Positions 7,796 to 15,147 of a DNA stretch of 38,465 nt are shown here, piece after piece (positions within the stretch are counted from its first letter, which is position 1; every line of letters begins with the position of its first letter). The DNA is taken from NCBI GenBank assembly GCA_002454975.1, contig DKJZ01000053.1:1-38465 (forward strand), written 5' to 3'. The position numbers were made by a program, and so were the translations under genes. The notes below the pieces were generated by a model. The model searched no databases, was not told the origin of the DNA, and saw only the letters and a program-made list of their open reading frames with translations. Source of the DNA: Hylemonella sp. UBA6679. Its GTDB lineage: Bacteria; Pseudomonadota; Gammaproteobacteria; Burkholderiales; Burkholderiaceae_C.

Positions 7796-9058
7796 ATGGT
7801 ACGCATGAACCCCAGCGACACCCTTCATTGGGAAAAAGGCACCAGCCGAATTCCCTTCCAGATCTACACCGACCCTGCGGTTTACCGCCAAGAGTTGCAA
7901 CGCTTTTTCTATGAGAAGCACTGGTGCTATGTGGGTTTGGAGGCTGAGATTCCTGAGTCTGGTGACTTCAAGCGCACGGTGGTGGGCGAGCGCTCGGTCA
8001 TCATGGTGCGCGCGGCTGACGGGCAAGTGCAGGTGGTGGAAAACGTGTGTGCCCACCGTGGCATGGCGTTTTGCCGCGAGCGGCACGGCAAGCGCAAAGA
8101 ATTTGTGTGCCCTTACCACCAGTGGAGCTACACGCTGGAAGGTCATTTGCAAGGCGTGCCGTTTCGCCGCGGGGTCAAGCAAGACGGCAAGGTCAACGGC
8201 GGCATGCCCGCCGACTTCAACCCGGCCGACCACGGTCTGAACAAGCTCAAGGTGGCGGTGCGTGGTGGTGTGGTGTTTGCCAGTTTTGATGCCAACATCG
8301 AACCACTGGAAGCGTTTTTAGGCCCCGAGATCACGCACTACTTTGACCGCTTGTTCAATGGCCGACAGCTCAAGATTTTGGGCTACAACCGCCAGCGCAT
8401 TCCAGGCAACTGGAAGCTGATGCAAGAAAACATCAAAGACCCTTACCACCCTGGGCTGCTGCACACCTGGTTTGTGACGTTTGGGCTTTGGCGTGCGGAC
8501 AACAAATCGCAGCTCATCATGGATGCGCGCAACCGACATGCGGCCATGATTTCCACACGTGGCGCCATGGGCAAGGCCGAGCAGGTCACCCAGGTCTCAA
8601 GCTTCAAAGAAAGCATGCAACTGCAAGACCCACGGTTTTTAGACATCGTGCCCGAAGCCTGGTGGGGCGGCCCCAGCGCAGTCATGACCACCATTTTCCC
8701 AAGCGTGATCTTGCAGCAGCAAGTCAACAGCGTTTCCACGCGGCACATCCAACCCAGCGGCGAAGGCAGCTTTGATTTTGTGTGGACGCACTTTGGTTTT
8801 GAGGACGACACGCCCGAGATGACGCAGCGTCGCTTGCGCCAAGCCAACCTGTTTGGACCGGCGGGGTTTGTGTCGGCGGATGACGGCGAGGTCATTGAGT
8901 TCTCGCAACAAGCCTTTGCCACCAAAGACCACCGCACCCTGGTGGAGCTCGGCGGCAACACGGTGGAGAACACCGACCACATGGTGACCGAGACCTTGAT
9001 ACGCGGCATGTACCAGTACTGGCGCGAGGTGATGGACACCCCTGGGAGCCAACCATGA
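7796..9058 (+). CDS. nagG: Rieske non-haem iron oxygenase alpha subunit, salicylate 5-hydroxylase (NagG)-like
   Basis: This catalytic alpha subunit adds oxygen to an aromatic ring. The Rieske [2Fe-2S] ligands are Cys85-X-His87 and Cys105-X2-His108 (spacing C-X-H-X17-C-X2-H). The mononuclear iron site is in ENIKDPYHPGLLH: bridging Asp215 with ligands His218 and His223. Segments such as GVPFRRGVKQDGKVNGGMP and ADDGEVIE look like salicylate 5-hydroxylase NagG of naphthalene degraders as I recall it, so conversion of salicylate or a relative to a gentisate-type product is the best guess. ATGs at 7793, 7796 and 7805 are all possible; an AGG at 7786-7788 fits 7796 best. The stop overlaps the next start by 4 bases, so the genes are probably translationally coupled. 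No reductase and no gentisate dioxygenase are in the window. Confidence 0.85.
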   Translation: MVRMNPSDTLHWEKGTSRIPFQIYTDPAVYRQELQRFFYEKHWCYVGLEAEIPESGDFKRTVVGERSVIMVRAADGQVQVVENVCAHRGMAFCRERHGKRKEFVCPYHQWSYTLEGHLQGVPFRRGVKQDGKVNGGMPADFNPADHGLNKLKVAVRGGVVFASFDANIEPLEAFLGPEITHYFDRLFNGRQLKILGYNRQRIPGNWKLMQENIKDPYHPGLLHTWFVTFGLWRADNKSQLIMDARNRHAAMISTRGAMGKAEQVTQVSSFKESMQLQDPRFLDIVPEAWWGGPSAVMTTIFPSVILQQQVNSVSTRHIQPSGEGSFDFVWTHFGFEDDTPEMTQRRLRQANLFGPAGFVSADDGEVIEFSQQAFATKDHRTLVELGGNTVENTDHMVTETLIRGMYQYWREVMDTPGSQP

Positions 9059-9528
9059 TGGACGCACAACGCTACCTTGAACTGAGCCAGTTGTATGTGC
9101 GCTACGCGCAAGCGGTGGATTCAGGCAACTGGGATTTGTGGCCCGAGTTTTTCACTGAGGACTGCGTTTACAAGCTGCAACCTCGCGAAAACCATGAACG
9201 CGGCTTTCCCTTGGCCACCTTGTTTTTCGAGAGCAAGGGCATGCTCAAAGACCGGGCCTACGGCATCAAAGAAACGCTGTTTCACGACCCGTATTACCAG
9301 CGGCATGTGGTGGGCGCGCCGCTGGTGCACAGCATGAGCGCCGACAAAATTGTGAGCGAGGCCAACTACGCGGTGTTTCGCACCAAGCTCTCGCAGACAA
9401 GCACGGTGTTCAATGTGGGCCGCTACTTAGACGAGGTGGTACCCACCCCAGAAGGTCTGAAATTCGCCTCGCGCATCGTGGTGTACGACAGCGAGATGAT
9501 TCCTAACTCCATCATTTACCCGCTATAA
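9055..9528 (+). CDS. nagH: Ring-hydroxylating oxygenase beta subunit (NagH-like)
   Basis: The 157-residue protein has the cone-shaped beta-subunit fold (SnoaL/NTF2-like) that packs against the alpha subunit and supports the hexamer. Recognisable segments are the N-terminal VDSGNWDLWPEFF stretch, ETLFHDPYYQRHVVG in the middle and VYDSEMIPNSIIYP at the C terminus. These resemble the small subunit of salicylate 5-hydroxylase. It begins inside the last codons of the alpha gene (ATGA overlap), which supports one enzyme. It has no metal motif, as expected. Confidence 0.85.
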   Translation: MMDAQRYLELSQLYVRYAQAVDSGNWDLWPEFFTEDCVYKLQPRENHERGFPLATLFFESKGMLKDRAYGIKETLFHDPYYQRHVVGAPLVHSMSADKIVSEANYAVFRTKLSQTSTVFNVGRYLDEVVPTPEGLKFASRIVVYDSEMIPNSIIYPL

Positions 9529-9556
9529 ATTCCATAGCTGAGTAACAAGGTAACAC

Positions 9557-9868
9557 ATGAGCAATTGGACAGAAACCGCCGATGTGGCCAGCATTCCTGA
9601 GGGCGATGTGATCGCCGTAGCGGTGGGTGGTGTCGAGGTGGCACTCTACCAAGTGAACGGTGAAATGTTTGCCACCGACAACATCTGCAGCCACGGCCAC
9701 GCCCGCTTGTGCGAAGGCTTTTTGGACGGCCATGAGATTGAGTGCCCGCTGCACCAAGGCAAATTCGATGTGCGCAGCGGTCAGCCCACTTGCGCACCGG
9801 TGAGCCAAGCCATCAAAACTTACCCCCTCAAAATTGAGGGCGGCAAGGTTTGGTTAGATCTGGCTTAA
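9557..9868 (+). CDS. nagAb: Rieske ferredoxin of the oxygenase system (NagAb-like)
   Basis: The 103-residue soluble Rieske protein delivers electrons to the oxygenase. The [2Fe-2S] ligands are Cys44-X-His46 and Cys63-X2-His66, spaced 16 residues apart, in CSHGHARLCEGF and CPLHQGKFDV. The start (ATG 9557) follows the beta-subunit stop by 28 bases, with an AAGGTAAC ribosome site. Ferredoxins of this NagAb/NdoA kind are normally reduced by a separate FAD/[2Fe-2S] reductase, which is not encoded nearby. The gene converges on ppsR with 7 bases between stops. Confidence 0.9.
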   Translation: MSNWTETADVASIPEGDVIAVAVGGVEVALYQVNGEMFATDNICSHGHARLCEGFLDGHEIECPLHQGKFDVRSGQPTCAPVSQAIKTYPLKIEGGKVWLDLA

Positions 9869-9875
9869 AGACCGC

Positions 9876-11258
9876 TCACTCGCCGTCGCTGTCGCCCACC
9901 ATGCCAAAGCGGCGCAGCTTGACATAGAGGCTTTGGCGCGAGAGGCCGAGCATTTCCGCTGCTGAGGCGCGGTTGTTGTGCGTGAGCTCCAGCGCAGACT
10001 GGATGCACATTTTCTCGATCATGTCGATGGTTTCACCCACGATGTCTTTCATGGGCAAGCGGCCCACCAGGTGCGAGAGTTCAGCCACCGAGCCTGCCAT
10101 GCTGTTGCTCGACGCTGCCACCGGCTGGCGCTTACGCGCCACATCACGGATGTAGAAGGCAAAGTTGGTTTCTTCGTTGGACAAGGTGAGTGCAGAAATT
10201 TCCACCGGCACAGCCAAGCCCGCCATGGTGCGGATTTCAGTGGCAAAGTCTTTGACCACCGCTTGCTGACGCAGGTTGGTGCTGAGCACCCCCCAATCCA
10301 CACCACCGCGCACCAACCAATTTTCAAGCGACTGGCCTTGGAGCTGCGACAAAGCCGTGGCCCCTATCATCAGCAAGAACTCGGCGTTGGCCGACTTGAC
10401 CGAGCCCGAACGGTCGGTGAGCACAAACCCATCGGGTGCACGCTCCAAGGCTTCACTGAACCAGGTTTGCTGGCGCGACAGCGCCGTGCTGACCTTGTTT
10501 TCCTGCGGCACGATGCGCACCAAAAACTGAGCACCGCTTTCCTGGCGAAACACCGTGGCCGACACCGTGCACTCCACATGCGAGCCGATGAATTTCGAGC
10601 GGCACATTTCAATGCGCCCAGTGGCATGCGCCATGCGCAGCAAAGAAAGAATCTCGTCGCGTGAGCTGGCATCGAAGCAGTCCACAATGTCACGCCCCAC
10701 CAGCCGCTTGTTGGAGTCTTTGACGATGGCCTGCGCGCCCACATTGGCCTCAACCACCCGGTAGTTGCCGCCATCGACCACCATCACCGCCTCGCCGGAG
10801 GTGTCAAACAAGATTCGGTAACGCGCCTCGATGTGGCGCAGGCGCAAATAATCGCGCTCCATCGACTGCTGGGTTTCCACCAGTCGGCGCTGCAACACCG
10901 CCACGGCTTCAAGGTCGCGCCCCAAAGCCAAGAAGGTGCCGTCGTGGTCCAGCGGCAGCACGGCGTACTGCAACGGGAAAATCATGCCTTGCGGCGTGAG
11001 GTGGTTGACGTGGCGCCAGCGTATGTCGTCACCCGTGTTTTTAGGCGAGAGCATTTCCTCGATCTTCGGGCGGCTTTCCAAAGAGGCGGTTTGCGCCCAG
11101 GCACGACCCAACCAAGCTGAGCAGCCCAGTGCAGAAAGCTCAGAGTTGCGCACAGACACATCTTTGATGATGCCGTCCTGATCCATGACCAGCGCAATGT
11201 CGGAGGCAATTCCGATCAGTTTGACCAGCGTATCCGCTTCGAAATTTTTAATTTTCAT
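9876..11258 (-). CDS. ppsR: PpsR/CrtJ-type PAS-HTH repressor of photosynthesis genes
   Basis: The 460-residue protein has the PpsR/CrtJ layout: an N-terminal PAS-like domain (about 10-115), a helical Q-rich linker (about 116-146), PAS1 (about 147-252), PAS2 (about 268-375) and a Fis-type helix-turn-helix (about 412-452, ending SRQSLYVKLRRFG). Family members bind TGT-N12-ACA and repress bacteriochlorophyll, carotenoid and light-harvesting genes in oxygen. The HTH cysteine (Cys418, in EKMCIQ) is kept, but no cysteine lies in the PAS1-PAS2 connector, where Rhodobacter proteins have the second redox cysteine. It follows aerR by 3 bases, the usual partnership. No photosynthesis gene is in the window. 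NtrC-like Fis-HTH regulators without an ATPase domain are rare outside this family, so the call is fairly strong. Confidence 0.85.
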   Translation of the reverse strand: MKIKNFEADTLVKLIGIASDIALVMDQDGIIKDVSVRNSELSALGCSAWLGRAWAQTASLESRPKIEEMLSPKNTGDDIRWRHVNHLTPQGMIFPLQYAVLPLDHDGTFLALGRDLEAVAVLQRRLVETQQSMERDYLRLRHIEARYRILFDTSGEAVMVVDGGNYRVVEANVGAQAIVKDSNKRLVGRDIVDCFDASSRDEILSLLRMAHATGRIEMCRSKFIGSHVECTVSATVFRQESGAQFLVRIVPQENKVSTALSRQQTWFSEALERAPDGFVLTDRSGSVKSANAEFLLMIGATALSQLQGQSLENWLVRGGVDWGVLSTNLRQQAVVKDFATEIRTMAGLAVPVEISALTLSNEETNFAFYIRDVARKRQPVAASSNSMAGSVAELSHLVGRLPMKDIVGETIDMIEKMCIQSALELTHNNRASAAEMLGLSRQSLYVKLRRFGMVGDSDGE

Positions 11259-11261
11259 GAA

Positions 11262-12059
11262 TCAAGACACTTTTTGCTGTCTTTGAGGCTCGGGGGCAGC
11301 TTTGCTTAAAACGGATTTTAGTGCCAGAGATTGCGCGTTACGGGCGTCCGTTCCGAGCAAATCAGCACCTACAGCCTGCCTGAATTGTTCTGGGTCCATG
11401 CCAATCATGCCGCCCACCATCACCACCAAATCGCGGTTGGGGCAAACCTGGCGTATCTCCATGATCATGGCGCGCACATCATCGGCCGTCTGGTCGTGAT
11501 TGACAGAAATACCGATGAAATCAAACCAATCGGTTTCTACCAAGCGCAAAAAATCCTTCTTGGTTTCGGGAATGTCGCGGGTCACGCTCCAGCCACCACG
11601 TCGGAAAAACTCCGACAACATCAGCACACCCATGGTGTGGTGCGAACCCGGTGTGGCAAACAACAGCGCACTCAGGCCATTGGCTTTGCAGGCCGAATCG
11701 GCCAAAAACGTGGGGCTGAGGTCAAACATGAGCTGGTGCAAGCGGTAGCTGGCAATGGTCATGTTGGCAAAATCAACCTCATCGCTCATCCACCAAACAC
11801 CCAGCAGGCGCGCCGCTTTGCACACGCCGTGCAGGTAGATGTCTTCAAGGTCACAGCCTGCGCTGATCCAGCTCTCCACCACCTGGCGCACGTCTTCTTG
11901 CTTGGGCAGACAAGCCCGCGCGAGTAACTCGATTTGTTGCGGGCTGATGTCGCCGTGCTCATCCAAGAGCCGGGCTGAGCCTTCTCTGGCTTGCCCCAGC
12001 ACCCGCTCCAACCGCATGTAATACGAGTGGTTGGTGGTCGGAGAAGGGTCAAAATGCAT
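11262..12059 (-). CDS. aerR: AerR/PpaA-type B12-binding antirepressor
   Basis: The 265-residue protein has a B12-dependent-regulator architecture: an N-terminal helical cap (about 15-120, with the GVWWMSDEVDFANMTIASYR motif at 86-105) and a C-terminal Rossmann-like cobalamin-binding domain (about 128-245). The His141 in PGSHHTMG is placed like the cobalamin-ligand histidine. AerR of Rhodobacter is a light-sensing, B12-bound antirepressor that modulates CrtJ; PpaA is its counterpart. The directly following ppsR makes this identity convincing. The ATG at 12059 is preferred because an AAGGG ribosome site lies 6 bases upstream; a TTG at 12104 would extend the protein through the promoter-proximal region. 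The promoter and operators are described at 12106-12186. Confidence 0.87.
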   Translation of the reverse strand: MHFDPSPTTNHSYYMRLERVLGQAREGSARLLDEHGDISPQQIELLARACLPKQEDVRQVVESWISAGCDLEDIYLHGVCKAARLLGVWWMSDEVDFANMTIASYRLHQLMFDLSPTFLADSACKANGLSALLFATPGSHHTMGVLMLSEFFRRGGWSVTRDIPETKKDFLRLVETDWFDFIGISVNHDQTADDVRAMIMEIRQVCPNRDLVVMVGGMIGMDPEQFRQAVGADLLGTDARNAQSLALKSVLSKAAPEPQRQQKVS

Positions 12060-12105
12060 GAAGAGCCCTTGGCGTGTGGAATAAATTGCCGACCGCCTGG
12101 ACAAC

Positions 12106-12156
12106 TGTCAGACGGTAAGCACCGTGAGTGTCAGTATATGTTGACGGATATAAACC
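12106..12156. promoter_or_regulatory. Three tandem near-consensus PpsR sites (TGT-N12-ACC/G) over the aerR promoter
   Basis: TGT-N12-ACC at 12106-12123, TGT-N12-ACG at 12129-12146 and TGT-N12-ACC at 12139-12156 each match five of six defined bases of the PpsR/CrtJ consensus TGT-N12-ACA. The second overlaps the -10 box and the third fills the spacer. This would fit autoregulation by the downstream ppsR product. Confidence 0.45.
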
Positions 12157-12161
12157 GTCAA
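12133..12161 (-). promoter_or_regulatory. Near-consensus sigma-70 promoter for aerR-ppsR
   Basis: On the minus strand the sequence reads TTGACG (12161-12156), a 17-base spacer and TATACT (12138-12133). Five of six bases match consensus in each box and the spacing is ideal. The predicted start would be near 12126, about 67 bases before the aerR ATG. Confidence 0.65.
12141..12161. promoter_or_regulatory. Perfect 7-bp inverted repeat overlapping the aerR -35 box
   Basis: TTGACGG (12141-12147), seven bases, then CCGTCAA (12155-12161) form a perfect inverted repeat across the -35 box and spacer. A protein bound there would block RNA polymerase. Confidence 0.5.
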
Positions 12162-12176
12162 ACCAAATTGACATTC

Positions 12177-12186
12177 GGGTATACCC
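12177..12186. promoter_or_regulatory. 10-bp palindrome upstream of the aerR promoter
   Basis: GGGTATACCC is a perfect palindrome centred about 55 bases upstream of the predicted start point, in a position that would suit an activator. No regulator is assigned. Confidence 0.3.
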
Positions 12187-12229
12187 CAGCATCGACATCG
12201 CTGCCTTAACACACGCCCAGCCCCTCAAT

Positions 12230-13663
12230 TTACCCTCGTCCGTAGGTGTCTTCGAAGCGCACGATGTCGTCTTCACCCAAGTAGCTGCCTGACTGCACCT
12301 CGATGATTTCCAGCGGCACCTTGCCTGGGTTGGCCAAGCGGTGCACCTCGCCCAAGGGAATATAGGTACTTTGGTTTTCCGTGAGCACCATCACTTTGCT
12401 GCCGTTGGTGATTTCTGCAGTGCCACTGACCACCACCCAATGCTCGGCGCGGTGGTGGTGCATTTGCAGTGACAGCGAGGCGCCGGGTTTGACCATGATG
12501 CGCTTGACCTGGTGACGCGGCCCATTGTCGATGCTGTCGTACCAGCCCCACGGTCTGGCCACGCGGCGATGCTGAACAGCCTGAGACGCATCAAGCGCCT
12601 CCAGCTTGTTCACCACCTCTTTGACGGCTTCGGCGTGCGATGCATCGGCCACCAGTAAAGCATCAGGGGTGTCGATGATGAGCAGGTGACTGGTGCCCAG
12701 CGCGACCACCGGGCGCTGGCCGCCAGCATGGATGTAAGTGTGCGCTGACTTGACATGGTGGGCCAGCGCGGTATCGCCACCGCTGCGGTTGCCCTCAGGC
12801 AGGGAAGGCGCCAAGTCGGCCACCGCGTTCCAGCTGCCCACATCGCTCCAGATGCCCGCAAAAGGAAACACCACCACGCTGCGGGCGTGCTCCATCACGG
12901 CGTAGTCAATCGACTGGCTGCGACAGTTCGCAAACACGGCGGCATCAGGTCGGGTGAACAAAGCGTCTTGCTGGGCATCCGCCATGGCAGCGCGGCAGCT
13001 GGCCAAAATATCGGGCGCGTGGTGCGCAAGCGCATCCAACAGGCTTTGGGCTTTCATCAAAAAGATGCCGGCATTCCAAAGGTACTGCCCGCTGGTCAAC
13101 AGCTCCACGGCCAAGCTGGCGTTGGGCTTCTCCACAAAACGCGCCACCTCAAAGCCCCCATGGCTGGCCGCCTGAGACTTTTGGATGTAGCCATAAGCGG
13201 TGCTGGGGTAACTGGGCGACACCCCAAAAGTGACCAACTGCCCTGCCTGCGCGGCTGCACTGGCAGCAAGCACCATGGCGGCAAATTGGTCGGCATCCGG
13301 TATGTGATGGTCTGCTGGGCAAAACAGCAGCAGCGCCTCAGGCGGCACAGACAAAGCTGCCAGAGCCATGGCAGCTGCGGTGTTTTTGGCCTGCGGCTCA
13401 AGAATTTGACGAACCTTCAAACCCGCTTGACGGGCCACATCCGCCACCAAAAAACGGTGGTCTTCAGCGGCCACGCACGTGATGGCTGGCTCTTGGGCTG
13501 CGAGGGCCTGGGCTGGCACCAGGGTCGCCACACGCTCAAGCGTGAGTTGAAGCAACGATTTTTCCCCGATCAGCGGAATGAACTGCTTGGGAAACGCCTT
13601 GCGCGACAAGGGCCACAAACGGGTGCCGCTGCCCCCACACAAAATCACAGGATGAATGTTCAT
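12230..13663 (-). CDS. manC: Mannose-1-phosphate guanylyltransferase / mannose-6-phosphate isomerase
   Basis: This bifunctional type II PMI-GMP enzyme (477 residues) isomerises fructose-6-phosphate to mannose-6-phosphate and makes GDP-mannose from mannose-1-phosphate. The N-terminal nucleotidyltransferase domain carries GGSGTRLWPLSR (about 10-21) with PKQF right after it. The C-terminal cupin carries the metal-binding QMHHHRAEHW segment of the isomerase. The ATG at 13663 (MNIHPVILCGG) is chosen over a longer open frame, because family members begin directly with this strand. It is the last gene of the rhamnose operon, 14 bases after rfbC, and supplies GDP-mannose for surface polysaccharide. 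Confidence 0.93.
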   Translation of the reverse strand: MNIHPVILCGGSGTRLWPLSRKAFPKQFIPLIGEKSLLQLTLERVATLVPAQALAAQEPAITCVAAEDHRFLVADVARQAGLKVRQILEPQAKNTAAAMALAALSVPPEALLLFCPADHHIPDADQFAAMVLAASAAAQAGQLVTFGVSPSYPSTAYGYIQKSQAASHGGFEVARFVEKPNASLAVELLTSGQYLWNAGIFLMKAQSLLDALAHHAPDILASCRAAMADAQQDALFTRPDAAVFANCRSQSIDYAVMEHARSVVVFPFAGIWSDVGSWNAVADLAPSLPEGNRSGGDTALAHHVKSAHTYIHAGGQRPVVALGTSHLLIIDTPDALLVADASHAEAVKEVVNKLEALDASQAVQHRRVARPWGWYDSIDNGPRHQVKRIMVKPGASLSLQMHHHRAEHWVVVSGTAEITNGSKVMVLTENQSTYIPLGEVHRLANPGKVPLEIIEVQSGSYLGEDDIVRFEDTYGRG

Positions 13664-13677
13664 GGACGGTTCCGGGG

Positions 13678-14238
13678 TTAGACGAGCGCCTCTTGCAAGG
13701 ACACTCCTGCCTGGTCTTTGGCTGAAAGTTGGATGTCTTGAGGCTTCAAGCTGTGTGGCCACCCAACGCCAATGGTCGGGTCGTTCCAAGCAATGCAGCG
13801 CTCAAACGCTGGCGCGTAGTAATCGGTGGTTTTGTACAAAAAGTCGGCGCTCTCGCTCATCACCACAAAGCCATGCGCCAAACCAGGCGGCACCCAAAGT
13901 TGGCGCTGGTTTGCTTCGCTTAAGTCCACCCCCACCCATTGCCCAAAGGTGGGTGAGCTTTGACGGATGTCCACCGCCACATCGAACACCGCACCGCGTA
14001 CCACCCGTACCAACTTGCCCTGTGGTTGCTGGGTCTGAAAATGCAAACCCCGCAACACGCCGTAGCCTGAGCGGCTGTGGTTGTCTTGCACGAAGGTGTA
14101 GGGCTGGCCGTTGGGCTGCTTGATGTGCGCATCAAACACAGCCTGGTTGAAGCTCTCAAAAAAGAAGCCGCGCGCATCCCCGAACACCTTGGGCTCGAGG
14201 ATCAGCACATCGGCAATCGCGGTGGGCGTGATCTTCAT
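13678..14238 (-). CDS. rfbC: dTDP-4-dehydrorhamnose 3,5-epimerase
   Basis: The 186-residue protein is a cupin-fold epimerase for the third step of dTDP-L-rhamnose synthesis. The FFFESFN segment, the active-site histidine in VLRGLHFQ (His66) and the PPGLAHGF motif are present. The start at 14238 (MKITPTAIAD) overlaps the rfbA stop by 4 bases (ATGA), so the longer upstream frame is not used. Its length is normal for the family. Confidence 0.94.
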   Translation of the reverse strand: MKITPTAIADVLILEPKVFGDARGFFFESFNQAVFDAHIKQPNGQPYTFVQDNHSRSGYGVLRGLHFQTQQPQGKLVRVVRGAVFDVAVDIRQSSPTFGQWVGVDLSEANQRQLWVPPGLAHGFVVMSESADFLYKTTDYYAPAFERCIAWNDPTIGVGWPHSLKPQDIQLSAKDQAGVSLQEALV

Positions 14239-15125
14239 TTGGGTAGGGTTTCTTTGAGCACGCGCAGCAGGTACTGGCCGTAACCGTTCTTGGACAAAGG
14301 TGTGGCGAGTTTCTCCAGCGCTTGCGCACTGATCCAACCCTGGCGGAACGCAATCTCCTCCGGGCAAGCCACTTGCAAGCCCTGGCGCTTTTGCAAGGTC
14401 GCAATGAAACTGGCGGCCTCTAACAAGCTGTCGTGCGTGCCGGTATCGAGCCAGGCGTAACCACGCCCCATGATCTCCACGCTGAGCTGGCCCATCTCCA
14501 GGTAGCGCTTGTTCACATCGGTGATTTCGAGCTCGCCACGGTGCGAAGGCTGGATGTCAGCAGCGATGTCGCACACCTGCTGGTCGTAAAAGTACAGGCC
14601 GGTGACGGCGTAGTTGCTCTTGGGCGTTTTGGGTTTTTCTTCAATGCTCAGGGCCTTGAACTGGGCGTCGAACTCCACCACGCCGTAACGCTCGGGGTCA
14701 TGCACGTGGTAGGCGAACACACTGGCCCCGGCCTGCCGCTCGTTGGCGCGGTGCAACTGCTTGACGAGGTCATGGCCGTAAAAGATGTTGTCACCCAACA
14801 CCAAGGCGCTGGGGTTGTTGCCCACAAAGTCTTTGCCAATGATGAAGGCCTGCGCCAAACCATCAGGCGAGGGCTGCACCGCGTACTGGATGTTCATGCC
14901 CCACTGGCTGCCGTCGCCCAGCAACTCGGTGAACCGGGGCGTGTCTTGCGGGGTGCTGATGAGCAGCACATCGCGCATGCCCGAGAGCATCAGGGTGCTC
15001 AAGGGGTAGTACACCATGGGCTTGTCGTACACCGGCATGAGCTGCTTGCTCACCGCTTGCGTCACGGGGTAGAGGCGTGTGCCGGAGCCGCCGGCCAGGA
15101 TGATGCCTTTGCGTTCAGCGGTCAT
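14235..15125 (-). CDS. rfbA: Glucose-1-phosphate thymidylyltransferase
   Basis: This 296-residue nucleotidyltransferase makes dTDP-glucose, the first step of dTDP-L-rhamnose synthesis. The GGSGTRLYPVT signature is at about residues 12-22, followed by SKQLMPVYDKPM with the substrate-binding lysine. Length and order in the cluster are typical. It starts 22 bases after rfbD and is translationally coupled to rfbC. Confidence 0.95.
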   Translation of the reverse strand: MTAERKGIILAGGSGTRLYPVTQAVSKQLMPVYDKPMVYYPLSTLMLSGMRDVLLISTPQDTPRFTELLGDGSQWGMNIQYAVQPSPDGLAQAFIIGKDFVGNNPSALVLGDNIFYGHDLVKQLHRANERQAGASVFAYHVHDPERYGVVEFDAQFKALSIEEKPKTPKSNYAVTGLYFYDQQVCDIAADIQPSHRGELEITDVNKRYLEMGQLSVEIMGRGYAWLDTGTHDSLLEAASFIATLQKRQGLQVACPEEIAFRQGWISAQALEKLATPLSKNGYGQYLLRVLKETLPK

Positions 15126-15147
15126 GTTCAGAGCTTATGTTGAGTGG

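Noticed and set aside
12060..12104. TTG start that would lengthen AerR by 15 residues
   Set aside because: The added residues lie between the predicted promoter and a good ribosome site for the ATG at 12059, and do not look like AerR.
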